Part shown: positions 36,375 through 45,441 of the stretch, one piece after another | Numbering within the stretch: position 1 is the stretch's first letter | Layout: each line of letters opens with the position of its first letter | Assembly: GCF_014696105.1 (NCBI RefSeq) | Contig: NZ_JACJPO010000018.1 | Span: 1 to 64,000 of the forward strand | Length of the DNA stretch: 64,000 nucleotides | Reading direction: 5' to 3' | From: Microcoleus sp. FACHB-1515 | Lineage (GTDB): Bacteria > Cyanobacteriota > Cyanobacteriia > Elainellales > Elainellaceae | Program-made: the position numbers and the translations under genes | Notes under the pieces: generated by a model | Database searches by the model: none | What the model was told of the DNA's origin: nothing | Seen by the model: only the letters and a program-made list of their open reading frames with translations

Positions 36375-37501
36375 TGTGCCGAAATCGGATCGAACACGAT
36401 GTGCAAGATCGAGAGATCGTCTGCAAAGGTGTCAACCTGATTGAGCCGCTGAATCTGCCGCAGTAAATCGTCGAGATCTGCTGTCTCTGGCTGCTGGGTC
36501 AGCAGATCGACGAAAGGTTCTAAGCCCCAGCCTGTGCTGGTTGTGACTTCATACACGCCATCGCTGAAGATATACAGCGAACTGTTGGGCGGCACAGTGC
36601 AGCGATCGCTGGAAAATTGAGCGTCTGGGATCATGCCGATCGGTAAGGCGGGCGTCCGCAACTGCACTGCCGATCGCGCCGAGCGATTCACCAAAATTGC
36701 AGGCGGATGTCCGGCACTGGCATAGGTGAGCTGACGCTGAACGCGATTGTAGACGCCATACCAGATTGTGAAGTATTTATCGTTTTGGCAGTGCATCGGA
36801 AAAGTTTCGTTCAGCGCTCGCAGCACGTCATGCGGCTGATAAAAATTCACGTCTGGCAGACCTTGCGATCGCAGCAAATTCAGCACCGTCACTGAAAGCA
36901 GAGCAGCTCCCAGTCCGTGCCCTGACACATCCAGCAGGTAAACCGCTAGATAGTCCGGGTCAAGCCAAAAGTAGTCAAAGCAGTCGCCGCCCAAGCGCTG
37001 AGACGGCAAGAATCGAGTATCGATCGCAACGCCATCGCGCAAGGGATTGGGCAGCAGCGATCGCACGTAGATTGCAGCTTCGGCAAATTCAGCTTCGAGC
37101 AGTTGCTTTTGGCGATCGAGGTCTTGCGTTAGCTGGTGCAGCCGCAGTCCCGATCGAACTCTGGCTTGCAGTTCGCTAATTTCGATCGGACGAGCGAGAA
37201 AATCGTCTGCGCCCGTGTCCAAGCCTTCAATTCGGTCTTCGACCGAGCCACGCGCCGTCAGCATAATGAAGAACGTGGTTGCCAAGCTGGGATCGGCTTT
37301 CACCTGTCGGCAAACTTCCAGGCCGCTCATTCCCGGCATCACCCAGTCGCACACGATCAAGGCGGGCTTGCAGCGACGCGCTTGCTCCAGTCCAGCTTGG
37401 CCGCTGTCTGCGATCGACACTTCATACCCTTGGCTGGCAAGGGCGCGTTCCAGCACCATGCGGGCAATTGGGTCATCATCAATTACAAGAATATGTGGCA
37501 T
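36317..37501 (-). CDS. Response regulator with PP2C (SpoIIE/RsbU) phosphatase output
   Basis: Residues 1-120 are a receiver domain (acidic D8-D10, phospho-Asp52 in VCDWVMPG). Residues about 130-175 look like a short coiled linker, and about 175-375 are a PP2C-type phosphatase (GGDCFDYFWLD, DVSGHGLGAAL, ASAGHPPAIL, SDGVYEVT, DDLSILHIVF). Such proteins dephosphorylate STAS antagonists. The receiver has Arg104 (FLARPIE) where nearly all receivers have the Lys of a K-P motif. This is conservative but unusual, and may alter phosphorylation signalling. The gene sits between the STAS and HATPase genes, so those are the likely substrate and partner. Confidence 0.92.
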   Translation of the reverse strand: MPHILVIDDDPIARMVLERALASQGYEVSIADSGQAGLEQARRCKPALIVCDWVMPGMSGLEVCRQVKADPSLATTFFIMLTARGSVEDRIEGLDTGADDFLARPIEISELQARVRSGLRLHQLTQDLDRQKQLLEAEFAEAAIYVRSLLPNPLRDGVAIDTRFLPSQRLGGDCFDYFWLDPDYLAVYLLDVSGHGLGAALLSVTVLNLLRSQGLPDVNFYQPHDVLRALNETFPMHCQNDKYFTIWYGVYNRVQRQLTYASAGHPPAILVNRSARSAVQLRTPALPIGMIPDAQFSSDRCTVPPNSSLYIFSDGVYEVTTSTGWGLEPFVDLLTQQPETADLDDLLRQIQRLNQVDTFADDLSILHIVFDPISAHQAPIAATNAARSGNSSNT

Positions 37502-37599
37502 GTGCGGAAGAAACGCGATCGATCACATCGGTACAATACTAAGTGAGAAATTCAGGCTGCGGTAAGGTGTCAGACGTTGTGAAATCGTAAAAAGGACTT

Positions 37600-38049
37600 G
37601 TGTTCTTGAAATCTTTGCAAACGGCTCGGCTGCAAATCACCTCTAACCTTGACGAGCTGTCGATCGTGCTTTCCTGGTTCGACCAGTTCTATGATCGCTC
37701 AATTCCGCAGGCAACCTGGTTTCAGTGCCAATTAGCACTTGCAGAAGGCTTCACCAACGCCGCTCGCCATGCTCACAAGTCGCTGCCGCCCACAACCCCG
37801 ATCGAAATTCAGGCGGTGCGATTTGTCGATGCGATCGAACTGCAAATTTGGGATCGCGGAACTGAATTTGATTTGCAGCAAGCTCTCGCTCAACTGCCGC
37901 CCCAGGTGCCCGCAAACGCCGAAGGGGGGCGCGGACTGTTGCTGATGCAGCGCTTGTCCGACGGGCTATACTACAGCCACATTGACGATCGCAACTGCCT
38001 CAAATTGATCAAGCGCTTCACGCCGATCGAGCGATCGAGCGGTCTCTAG
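37600..38049 (+). CDS. Anti-sigma regulatory HATPase (RsbW/SpoIIAB-like)
   Basis: This 149-residue HATPase domain has the N box LAEGFTNAARHAHK near residue 47, a DRGTEFD G1-like motif near 86 and the G2 motif GGRGLLLMQRLSD near 108. Such proteins phosphorylate STAS antagonists and hold a sigma factor or another target. The start is a GTG at 37600. It is divergent from the phosphatase gene (98 bp gap). Together with the STAS protein it completes a partner-switching set; the final target is unknown and no sigma factor gene is nearby. Confidence 0.88.
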   Translation: MFLKSLQTARLQITSNLDELSIVLSWFDQFYDRSIPQATWFQCQLALAEGFTNAARHAHKSLPPTTPIEIQAVRFVDAIELQIWDRGTEFDLQQALAQLPPQVPANAEGGRGLLLMQRLSDGLYYSHIDDRNCLKLIKRFTPIERSSGL

Positions 38050-38846
38050 GGATTTGGCAGATTGACCGGACTGTTGCCGATCGGCTGCCCTGGTCTCACC
38101 TGCGGCTCCGACCCAGGTTCAAGCGGAAAAACAGGTGCAGCAGGCGCAACGCTAGACACAGGCGGTCTTGCTGCTCCAGTCCCTCCGGGTAGCGATGCGG
38201 GCAGACCGCTTGGACTGGGTGCCAGGGTGGGCGGCAAAATGTAGCCTGTGGTTCCCGGTGGCGGCGAAGTGGCAAATGGACTGGACTGGACTGTCGATCG
38301 CGGCGCAACAACAGGCGCATTTCGCGTTTGAGCTTGATTCGCGATCGCGCTACGCAGCGGGTCAGCAGGCAGCGTGGCCGGACTTGCAGGTGTGATGTCC
38401 AAATTTGGCAAGCTGGATGGAAAGCGATCGATCAGGCTGCTCGGCGCGGCTCCGGCTCGATTGGGCGACGGCAAGACAGGCGGACTGACCAAACCGAGAT
38501 TAGGCTGAGATGCAGGCGTGGAATTGGGTGAAGCGATCGCTCCGGTGCGAACTAACGAACTGTCTGGAGTGGGAGATGGCTCGCTACCAACGGTCTGCGA
38601 AGCACTCGAAGGCTGTCCCAAGGTGGCTAGCGGCGCAGCGGGCGGCAAGGCAGGCGTGGATGCAGGCGTAGACGCCGGAGTGCTGATTGGTGCAGGAGGA
38701 GTGGCAGGCTGCCGCCGCCAGTAGTTCATCAGCGCCCCGCCCGAAACCAGCAAAACTGCGATCGTCCCCAACGCTTGCGGACGGTTGAGCAGGCGCAGTC
38801 GGGCTTTGAGGTAGCGCCAGCCTTGAGGCTGCTTGAGCGACGACAT
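38046..38846 (-). CDS. Pro/Ser/Ala-rich membrane-anchored protein
   Basis: This 266-residue protein has one membrane segment near residues 27-42 (ALGTIAVLLVSGGALM). A long low-complexity tail rich in Pro, Ser, Thr and Ala fills the rest, with repeats such as TPASTPASTPA. No catalytic domain is seen. The tail is probably periplasmic and extended. Its 3' end overlaps the HATPase gene by 4 bp in convergent orientation, and the LptF/G-like gene lies just upstream on the same strand. Confidence 0.65.
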   Translation of the reverse strand: MSSLKQPQGWRYLKARLRLLNRPQALGTIAVLLVSGGALMNYWRRQPATPPAPISTPASTPASTPALPPAAPLATLGQPSSASQTVGSEPSPTPDSSLVRTGAIASPNSTPASQPNLGLVSPPVLPSPNRAGAAPSSLIDRFPSSLPNLDITPASPATLPADPLRSAIANQAQTRNAPVVAPRSTVQSSPFATSPPPGTTGYILPPTLAPSPSGLPASLPGGTGAARPPVSSVAPAAPVFPLEPGSEPQVRPGQPIGNSPVNLPNP

Positions 38847-38882
38847 CAGTAGTTTTGGAGATAAAGCTGGGTTGATCTTAGC

Positions 38883-40040
38883 TCAGCGCGAAAACCGCAT
38901 CAGCAGTAGAATTCCAGCTAGAACGCCGCAGATGTTTGGCAGCCATGCGCCCAAGAACGGAGAAATCGTTCCGGTTTCTGCGATCGCCATAGTCACCGCC
39001 GACATCAGGTAGTAGCCGAAAATCATCACGACGCTGACCGCAAAACTGGTGGCGCGATTGGCTCGCTGTGGCCTTGTGCCCAACACGCCTCCCACCAAGC
39101 CAAACGTCAAGCAGGCAAACGGCAAAGCCATTTTGTTTTGCATCCGCACGCTGAGGCGGCGCACCTTGGCATCGTCGCCGCTTTGGGCAACGAGTTCTCG
39201 ATAGCGAGCGGTTTCCACAATGTTCATTTCGTCGGTGTTGCGGTCTTCACTGGCAAAATCAAGCGGCGTGCGCGGCAAGGGCAACTGCTGCTGATCGAAC
39301 TTGAGAATGTTGCGAAAGGAGCCGTCGCTGGAAACGACATAGATTGTGCCGTCCACAAAGTCCCAAGTGCTGTCGGGTTCGTTCCACTGGGCAGCTTGGG
39401 CGCTGACAATTTGACTTAATCCTTCTCGCGAAAAGTCGAGGATCGTTAAGCCTTTCATCGTGCGACCGTCAAATTCTTTGGCGTAGAACAATCGCGAGAG
39501 TTCGCGCTCTTTGTCTTCGCCCTCGCCCACCGTTTGAAATTCCTGGTAGAAAATGTTTTTCTCGCGGAAGGTAGGTTTTTCTTCGCCGATCGCCCGTTCA
39601 TACAGCAGCGTGGCGCGATAGTTTGCCGCAGGCACGATGAACTCGTTAAACGCGAACGTGACTCCTGTGACCACAAGGCTCAAAAACACCGCAGGCAGAA
39701 TTAAACGCGCCACGCTGATGCCGCAGCCTTTAAGCGCAACCAGTTCGCTGTCGCTTGACAAGCGGCTGTAGGTCATCAAAGCCGCAAGCAGCATCGACAT
39801 CGGAAAGGCATAGGCGACAAACTGCGGCAGGCGCAGCAGCAAGATTTGGGCGGCAAGTGGAAAGGTTAGCTCCGCTTCGGTGAGGCGGCGAATCAATTCA
39901 AACAGCGCTCCGACCGAAACGCCCAGCGATGAGAAAACGCCGACGCCAAACAAAAATGGCAGCAGCAGCTCGCGCAAAATATAGCCGTCCATGATCGAGA
40001 CTGGCAGCCAAGACGATCGCGAGGAAACACCCATCATCAC
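38883..40040 (-). CDS. LptF/LptG family permease
   Basis: LptF and LptG form the inner-membrane part of the LPS export machine with the ATPase LptB. The 385-residue protein has the family layout: two or three N-terminal membrane helices (MDGYILRELLLPFLFGVGVF), a large periplasmic beta-domain (about residues 130-290, including SRLFYAKEFDGRTMKGLTIL), and C-terminal membrane helices (MALPFACLTFGLVGGVLG). Cyanobacteria often have a single such permease. The Pro-rich membrane gene 36 bp downstream may be cotranscribed with it. Confidence 0.9.
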   Translation of the reverse strand: MMMGVSSRSSWLPVSIMDGYILRELLLPFLFGVGVFSSLGVSVGALFELIRRLTEAELTFPLAAQILLLRLPQFVAYAFPMSMLLAALMTYSRLSSDSELVALKGCGISVARLILPAVFLSLVVTGVTFAFNEFIVPAANYRATLLYERAIGEEKPTFREKNIFYQEFQTVGEGEDKERELSRLFYAKEFDGRTMKGLTILDFSREGLSQIVSAQAAQWNEPDSTWDFVDGTIYVVSSDGSFRNILKFDQQQLPLPRTPLDFASEDRNTDEMNIVETARYRELVAQSGDDAKVRRLSVRMQNKMALPFACLTFGLVGGVLGTRPQRANRATSFAVSVVMIFGYYLMSAVTMAIAETGTISPFLGAWLPNICGVLAGILLLMRFSR

Positions 40041-40180
40041 TTTTTATCCCAAATCACAGCTTCTATGCCAAATCACAGCCAACCTACACCACCGTTCACC
40101 CAGGGTCGCCTTACAAATTTAAGCTAGCGTGTGCCGGAGCGTCACTATGGCGATTTTCCTGTTCAGCATTTGCGCTGAGG

Positions 40181-41389
40181 TTACTTGCTGATGCTGCCCC
40201 GATCGCCCACGCCCAACTCTTCACTTCTAACGCGCATCGGCGAATTCACGCTTAGGCGCGGCAATCGATGCTTAAAGCTGCACAAAATTTCCCAGGAAAT
40301 CGTGCCCAGCTTGTTTGCCCAATCGTCAGCCGTAATGCGCGATCGGCCATCTTGTCCAATCAGCGTTACGACTTCACCCTCTTGCAGATTCGGCACAGCG
40401 CTGACATCGAGCATCAATTGATCCATCGTGATCGCGCCGACCTGTGGAACCCGCACACCGCGTATCAAGACTTCCATCTGATTCGATAAGTTGCGCGGAA
40501 CACCGTCGGCATAGCCGATCGCCACTGTTGCCAGCGTCATCTCGCGATCGGCCACGAACTTGTGTCCATAGCTGACGCCCGTTCCGGCTGAAATTGATTT
40601 CACCTGTGTGACTCGTGCCTTGATCTGCATGACAGGCTGAAGATCGATCGCTTGCAGATGCGGAGCCGGATGCAAACCGTAAACGGCCAGTCCGGTACGG
40701 ACGAGATCGTAGTGGAGGCGGCGATCGCTCAAGGTTGCGGCAGAATTTGCCAGATGCAAGCGAGGCGGCGTAATGCCCGCCTGACGCAGAGCGGCGATCG
40801 CCCGCTCGTATCGCTGCTGCTGCCGTCGCATGATGGCCGGATCGGGATCATCTGCGGTCGCGAGGTGCGAATAGACGCTTGCTAGCTGCAAATTGGGCGA
40901 TCGACTTGCCATCTGAGCAAAGGCGACTGCATCCTGCCAAGGCGCACCCAGACGCGACATTCCCGTATCAAGCTTGAGATGAACCGGAATTGGCTGCGTC
41001 AGCGTTTCCGCAAAAATCAACACCTGTTTCGGCGTGCAGATCGTTGGCTGAAGCTTCCAGCGAGCGATCGCCTTCACCTGATCCGGCGTGTTGGTTGCGC
41101 CCAGCAGCAAAATTGGCGCGTCAATTCCGGCTTCGCGCAGTTCAATTCCTTCCGGGATCGTGGCAACACCCAGCCAGCTTGCCCCGTGCCGAAGGACGGT
41201 ACGAGCGATCGTTACGGCTCCGTGTCCGTAAGCGTCCGCTTTCACAACGGCCATCAGTTCGGTTTTGAGGGCAAGCAGCGATCGAATCTGCCGAACATTG
41301 TGCGCCACCGCCTGCAAATCAATTTCCACCCAGGCGCGATCGCGCCGCATCGCCTTGACGCTCGAACTCGATTCCCAACTTAACATCAC
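40181..41389 (-). CDS. alr: Alanine racemase
   Basis: Alr converts L- to D-alanine for peptidoglycan, using PLP. The 402-residue protein has the N-terminal PLP barrel, with the PLP lysine in AVVKADAYGHG near residue 50. HLKLDTGMSRLG follows near 138 and the active-site Tyr is in GTGVSYGHKF near 275. The C-terminal beta domain has AIGYADGVPRNLSN and QVGAITMDQLMLDV. It is transcribed alone, divergent from the HNH nuclease gene (130 bp gap). Confidence 0.95.
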   Translation of the reverse strand: MMLSWESSSSVKAMRRDRAWVEIDLQAVAHNVRQIRSLLALKTELMAVVKADAYGHGAVTIARTVLRHGASWLGVATIPEGIELREAGIDAPILLLGATNTPDQVKAIARWKLQPTICTPKQVLIFAETLTQPIPVHLKLDTGMSRLGAPWQDAVAFAQMASRSPNLQLASVYSHLATADDPDPAIMRRQQQRYERAIAALRQAGITPPRLHLANSAATLSDRRLHYDLVRTGLAVYGLHPAPHLQAIDLQPVMQIKARVTQVKSISAGTGVSYGHKFVADREMTLATVAIGYADGVPRNLSNQMEVLIRGVRVPQVGAITMDQLMLDVSAVPNLQEGEVVTLIGQDGRSRITADDWANKLGTISWEILCSFKHRLPRLSVNSPMRVRSEELGVGDRGSISK

Positions 41390-41519
41390 ACATCACTCCA
41401 CACGCTCCACACCAAGCCGTAAGGCTTGCTTCTTAATATAGTGATGAGCGGTGATCTGGCAACCCCCGAAAGCCAATTTCCTGTGCTAGCATGGGCGAAA
41501 CCCCTTCTCTCTACCACGC

Positions 41520-42017
41520 ATGGGTAAGGTTCTGGTGCTAAACGCCTCCTATGAACCGCTCAATATTACGAGCTGGCGGCGTGCGGTTGTCCTGTTAATT
41601 AAGGGAAAGGCAGAGCAGGTTGAACACAACGGCAAAATTGTGTACTCCGAACTGCCTCTGCCCACTGTGATTCGGCTGCGCCACTATGTCCGAGTGCCCT
41701 ACAAAGAAATTCCCCTGACTCGTCGCAACATTCTTCACCGAGACAGCCACTCCTGCCAATATTGTGGCTATGCAGGCGATGAACTGACGCTAGACCACGT
41801 GATTCCGCGATCGAGAGGCGGCGAAGATTCCTGGGAAAATATGGTGACGGCCTGCGTCCGCTGCAACGTCAAAAAAGGCAGCCGCACCCCCAAAGAAGCC
41901 AATATGCTGCTGAGGCATCCACCCCACAAGCCCTACAGCGGCCTTTACTTTGAAGTCACCAAACATATCAAGAGCGGTCTGCATCAAGAATGGCAGAAGT
42001 ACGTGATCGGCAGCTAG
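41520..42017 (+). CDS. HNH endonuclease
   Basis: This 165-residue protein of the cyanobacterial HNH group starts VLVLNASYEPLNITSWRRAV and has a C-terminal HNH domain. The zinc ligands CQYCG and CVRC frame the catalytic LDHVIPRSRGGEDSWENMV. Members of this group are widespread single-copy genes of unknown biological role, unlike homing or restriction nucleases. There is no intron, intein or restriction gene nearby. Confidence 0.92.
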   Translation: MGKVLVLNASYEPLNITSWRRAVVLLIKGKAEQVEHNGKIVYSELPLPTVIRLRHYVRVPYKEIPLTRRNILHRDSHSCQYCGYAGDELTLDHVIPRSRGGEDSWENMVTACVRCNVKKGSRTPKEANMLLRHPPHKPYSGLYFEVTKHIKSGLHQEWQKYVIGS

Positions 42018-42233
42018 ATTTGGTTGCCGTTTCTCGATCGCTTCGATCGTTTCACTCGATTCGCATTCGGTTCTCCCCATTGGTAGAAATCGGGGATGTC
42101 CCCATGCGGGTCGTGAAGATTTTTGCGAAGATCATAAGTGTTCCTTTTGTTTTGATTTTCAAAAGCCGATGCCGAGCGGTATCGCTGCAAAGAAATCAAC
42201 CGTTTTCGCATCTGGCTTTACCAACCTGCTTTT

Positions 42234-43478
42234 ATGCAATCTAATTCGCTCAAATCGTTTGATAGCTTGTCGATCGTGACTGAGAAAAACGGCGATAGCA
42301 CAGACAGTTTCATCGAAGATTTACCTGCCAAACCGGACTGGGGCTTGCTGAGCGTTTCTGGACGCCGCATCACCGAACAAAAAGTTGCTGCCCTGCATCA
42401 AGTGCTAGAGCGACATCGGGGCGATCGCCAGCTTGTTTTGCTACAAGATTTTCCTGATCCTGATGCGCTTTCCTGCGCCTGGACATACAAGCTAATCGCT
42501 GAGCAGTATGACATCCGCTGCGAAATTGTCTACGCCGGAATGCTGAGCCACCAGGAAAATATCGCCCTCGTTAAGCTGACCGGACTGCCCGTGCAGCGCT
42601 GGACGCCGCAAATGCTGCGCGAAAAAATTGCGCTCTACCAAAGCTGTGCGTTTGTGGATAACCAGGGCACAACCACGCAACTGCTCGACGTGGTGCAGCA
42701 GGCAAACCTGCCGATCGTCCTCATGGTCGATCACCACAGCCCGCAATGCGATCTGCATCCAGAATTCACCGACATTCGCCCGCAGGTTCGCGCCACTGCC
42801 ACGATTTTCACCCAATATCTGCAAGCGGGACTGCTGCGCTTTGACACGAGCAACAGCGAACATCTCAAGTGCGCCACTGCCTTGATGCACGGGTTGCGAT
42901 CGGACACAAACCGCTTGATGCAGGCGCAAGAAGAAGATTTCCTCGCCGCTGCGTATCTGAGCCGCTTCAACGACGCGCAACTGCTCAATGCGGTTTTGCA
43001 GGCATCGCGATCGAAGCGGGTCATGGACGTGATCGAGCGATCGCTCCGCAACCGAATTTTACGCAACAACTTTTCGATCGCCGGAGTGGGCTATTTGCGC
43101 TATGACGATCGCGATGCGATTCCCCAAGCTGCCGATTTTCTCGTTACTGAGGAAAATGTGCATACCGCTGTGGTTTACGGCATCGTTCACGACGAAGACG
43201 AAGATCTTGAAGTCGTGGTCGGGTCGCTGCGGACGAGCAAGATTACGCTTGACCCGGACGAATTCATCAAAGAAGCGTTTGGGCAGGACGCACAGGGACG
43301 CTTTTTCGGTGGCGGGCGATCGATGGCTGGCGGCTTCGAGATTCCGATGGGCTTTTTGTCCGGCTTCAACGAAAGCGCCGACTACACGCGCATTAAGTGG
43401 GAAGTCTTCGATTTTCAAATTAAACAAAAGCTGCTGCGCCTAGTCAATCCGGAAGACGGCTTGATGCACACCGCTTAA
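42234..43478 (+). CDS. DHH-family phosphoesterase (NrnA-like)
   Basis: DHH/DHHA1 phosphoesterases of the NrnA type degrade nanoRNAs and pAp; others act on cyclic dinucleotides. The 414-residue protein shows the N-terminal DFPDPDALSCAW metal site near residue 73 and DHH in MVDHHSPQCDL near 165. HGLRSDTNRL follows near 220 and the DHHA1 glycine motif is FFGGGRSMAGGFEIP near 365. The usual DxDG is DPDA and the usual GGGH is GGGR here, as in other cyanobacterial members. Substrate is undetermined. Its end overlaps cbiO by 4 bp in convergent orientation. Confidence 0.9.
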   Translation: MQSNSLKSFDSLSIVTEKNGDSTDSFIEDLPAKPDWGLLSVSGRRITEQKVAALHQVLERHRGDRQLVLLQDFPDPDALSCAWTYKLIAEQYDIRCEIVYAGMLSHQENIALVKLTGLPVQRWTPQMLREKIALYQSCAFVDNQGTTTQLLDVVQQANLPIVLMVDHHSPQCDLHPEFTDIRPQVRATATIFTQYLQAGLLRFDTSNSEHLKCATALMHGLRSDTNRLMQAQEEDFLAAAYLSRFNDAQLLNAVLQASRSKRVMDVIERSLRNRILRNNFSIAGVGYLRYDDRDAIPQAADFLVTEENVHTAVVYGIVHDEDEDLEVVVGSLRTSKITLDPDEFIKEAFGQDAQGRFFGGGRSMAGGFEIPMGFLSGFNESADYTRIKWEVFDFQIKQKLLRLVNPEDGLMHTA

Positions 43479-44269
43479 CCGCCGTCTCGCCTGGCGGCGA
43501 TCGCTCGCGGCTGATGCTCCAGCAAACAGTACGGACGCGAATAGCACAGCGGCATTTCGAGGGCGTGCTGGTCGAGAAAGTCAGGATTACTCAAAACCTG
43601 CTCGGTGATGCCATCAAACACGATTTGACCGTGACTGAGGACGATCGTGCGCGGACACAGTTCGAGGGCAAGATCGAGATCGTGGGTGGCAATCAGTTGG
43701 GTGATTGGAAGGCGGTGTAAAAGCTGGATCAGTTGGCGGCGCGATCGCGGATCAAGCTGGGCGGACGGTTCATCGAGTACCAAAACCTGCGGCTGCATTG
43801 CCAAAACGCCTGCCATTGCCACGCGCTTTTTTTCACCACCCGATAAATTGTTGGCGTTGCGCGACCCGTAGAGTTCTGGCTCAAGGCCAACCGCTTCCAT
43901 TGCATGGTGCGATCGATGCCGCAGTGCTTCGCCGCGCAGACCTTGATTCATCGGACCAAAAGTGACATCTTCCCAGACGGTGGGCATGAAAAGCTGATCG
44001 TCGGGATTTTGAAACACCAAGCCGACGAAGTTGCGAACGGCTTTGAGGTGGCGCGGCTCAACGGACAAATCCCCGACGACGACTTCACCGCTTTGAGGCA
44101 GCAAAATTCCGTTGAAGTGCATCAGCAGCGTGGACTTACCGGAGCCGTTTGCGCCCACGAGGGCAACGCGATCGCCTGCTCGAATGTCGAGGTAAATCGA
44201 TTGCAGCGCGGTTGTGCCGTCGGGATAGCTGTAGCTGAGGTTTTTGATCGAGATCGGATTGTGGTGCAT
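43475..44269 (-). CDS. cbiO: Cobalt/nickel ECF transporter ATPase CbiO
   Basis: This is the ATPase of a group I ECF importer. The 264-residue protein has Walker A GANGSGKST near residue 39, the Q-loop FQNPDDQLF near 85, the signature LSGGEKKR near 143 and Walker B VLVLDEPSAQLDP near 163. The FQNPDDQLF segment is typical of CbiO and EcfA proteins. It is the last gene of a cbiM-PDGLE-cbiQ-cbiO cluster and directly abuts cbiQ. Confidence 0.94.
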   Translation of the reverse strand: MHHNPISIKNLSYSYPDGTTALQSIYLDIRAGDRVALVGANGSGKSTLLMHFNGILLPQSGEVVVGDLSVEPRHLKAVRNFVGLVFQNPDDQLFMPTVWEDVTFGPMNQGLRGEALRHRSHHAMEAVGLEPELYGSRNANNLSGGEKKRVAMAGVLAMQPQVLVLDEPSAQLDPRSRRQLIQLLHRLPITQLIATHDLDLALELCPRTIVLSHGQIVFDGITEQVLSNPDFLDQHALEMPLCYSRPYCLLEHQPRAIAARRDGG

Positions 44270-45046
44270 CTATGGGAACAGGTAAGCGGCTTGTCCGGCA
44301 AGGACGAGGCAAATCATGGCAGCTAGGGCAAACCAGTCGGCTCGCTGGGGACGCGGCAGATCGTGGACGGGCGGCAGGCCAGTATAGCCGCGAGCCAGCA
44401 TTGCCTGATAGACGCGATCGCCCCGCTCATAAGTGCGAATGAACAGCGAGCCGAACATGTTGCCCACCACCAAGCGTCGCCAGCGATCGCTGCCCGTCAG
44501 ATTGCGTGAAGCGGCGGCTCGCTGCATCGAGGTAAACTCTTCGCTCAACACGCCAATGTAGCGATACATTGAGGCCATGATCGCCACGAGTAAGGGCGGC
44601 ATCTTCAGCGCTGTCATGCCGTGCAGCAAAGCGGGAATCGAAGTCGTGAGGACGAGCAAATTCAGCATCAGCAGCGACAGCAGAGCTTTCCAGCTAACGC
44701 TGCCCAAGACGGTCAGACCTTCTGTGGTGATTTGCAGCCAGCCCCACTGGAAGAGAATTGTGCCGCCCGATCGAAACAGCGTTCCGATCAGCACAACCCC
44801 CACAAACGTCGATTCAAGGGCAACGCGCCGCAGCAAAACCGGAAACGTAATCCGGCTGATCGACAGCAAAATCGCCAGTCCGATGCTGTAGATCAGCCAA
44901 GTCCACCAGCGGCCATTTGGCGTCAGGGCGGCGGCAAACACGAACAGCAGGGCGCAGGCGATGCGAATTTGCGGCGTCAGGCGATGCCAGGGCGAGGAGC
45001 GATCGCTGTCGATATCCAGTTGAAACGCGCCAACGTGCAGCAGCAT
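44270..45046 (-). CDS. cbiQ: Cobalt/nickel ECF transporter membrane subunit CbiQ
   Basis: CbiQ is the transmembrane coupling protein (EcfT type) between CbiM and CbiO. The 258-residue protein has several membrane helices and the coupling motifs as SMQRAAASRNLTG and QAMLARGYTG, the cyanobacterial form of the A-R-G motifs. It begins LLHVGAFQLDIDSDRSSPWH, as CbiQ proteins do. It ends one base before cbiO starts and begins 5 bp after the PDGLE gene. Confidence 0.93.
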   Translation of the reverse strand: MLLHVGAFQLDIDSDRSSPWHRLTPQIRIACALLFVFAAALTPNGRWWTWLIYSIGLAILLSISRITFPVLLRRVALESTFVGVVLIGTLFRSGGTILFQWGWLQITTEGLTVLGSVSWKALLSLLMLNLLVLTTSIPALLHGMTALKMPPLLVAIMASMYRYIGVLSEEFTSMQRAAASRNLTGSDRWRRLVVGNMFGSLFIRTYERGDRVYQAMLARGYTGLPPVHDLPRPQRADWFALAAMICLVLAGQAAYLFP

Positions 45047-45051
45047 TCGTG

Positions 45052-45399
45052 CTACTCGTCAAAATCGTCAACGGCGCGATCGGGCGTTGTGCCCTTGATG
45101 AGCAGCTTTCCGGCTCCCCAGGCGATCGCAAATGTTGCCAGCGTTCCCACCAAACCTGCCAACGGCGTAGCAACTTGTTCGGGCACGCCGCGCACCGCAT
45201 ACTCTTCAAAAATCGAGTAGAACGGCAAACGATGGGCGGCGGGTTCTTCAGCGGCGCGATCGTCAAATTCGAGATCGCCCGCGACGCGATCGAGTCCGTC
45301 CGGGTTGCTGCTGGCAAACGGAGAGAGAAAAATGCCGATGAACAAAGCAATGCCAAGGCCAATTGCAAAGAAAGCTTGGTTGCGCGATCGAGAAGTCAT
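45052..45399 (-). CDS. PDGLE-domain (CbiN-like) subunit
   Basis: This 115-residue protein has two membrane segments (about residues 9-28 and 80-98). Between them is a PDGLE domain, seen as SNPDGLDRVAGDLEF, followed by FEEYAVRGVPEQVATPLAGL. PDGLE proteins replace CbiN as the small periplasmic-loop subunit in nickel and cobalt ECF importers. It lies 42 bp after cbiM and 5 bp before cbiQ. Confidence 0.88.
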   Translation of the reverse strand: MTSRSRNQAFFAIGLGIALFIGIFLSPFASSNPDGLDRVAGDLEFDDRAAEEPAAHRLPFYSIFEEYAVRGVPEQVATPLAGLVGTLATFAIAWGAGKLLIKGTTPDRAVDDFDE

Positions 45400-45441
45400 A
45401 GCCAGTAGTTTGAATAAAACGAAGGTCAGAGGTCAAAACAG

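Noticed and set aside
41520-42017. HNH gene as a homing endonuclease or restriction enzyme
   Set aside because: No intron, intein or methylase nearby; the protein matches the ordinary single-copy cyanobacterial HNH group.
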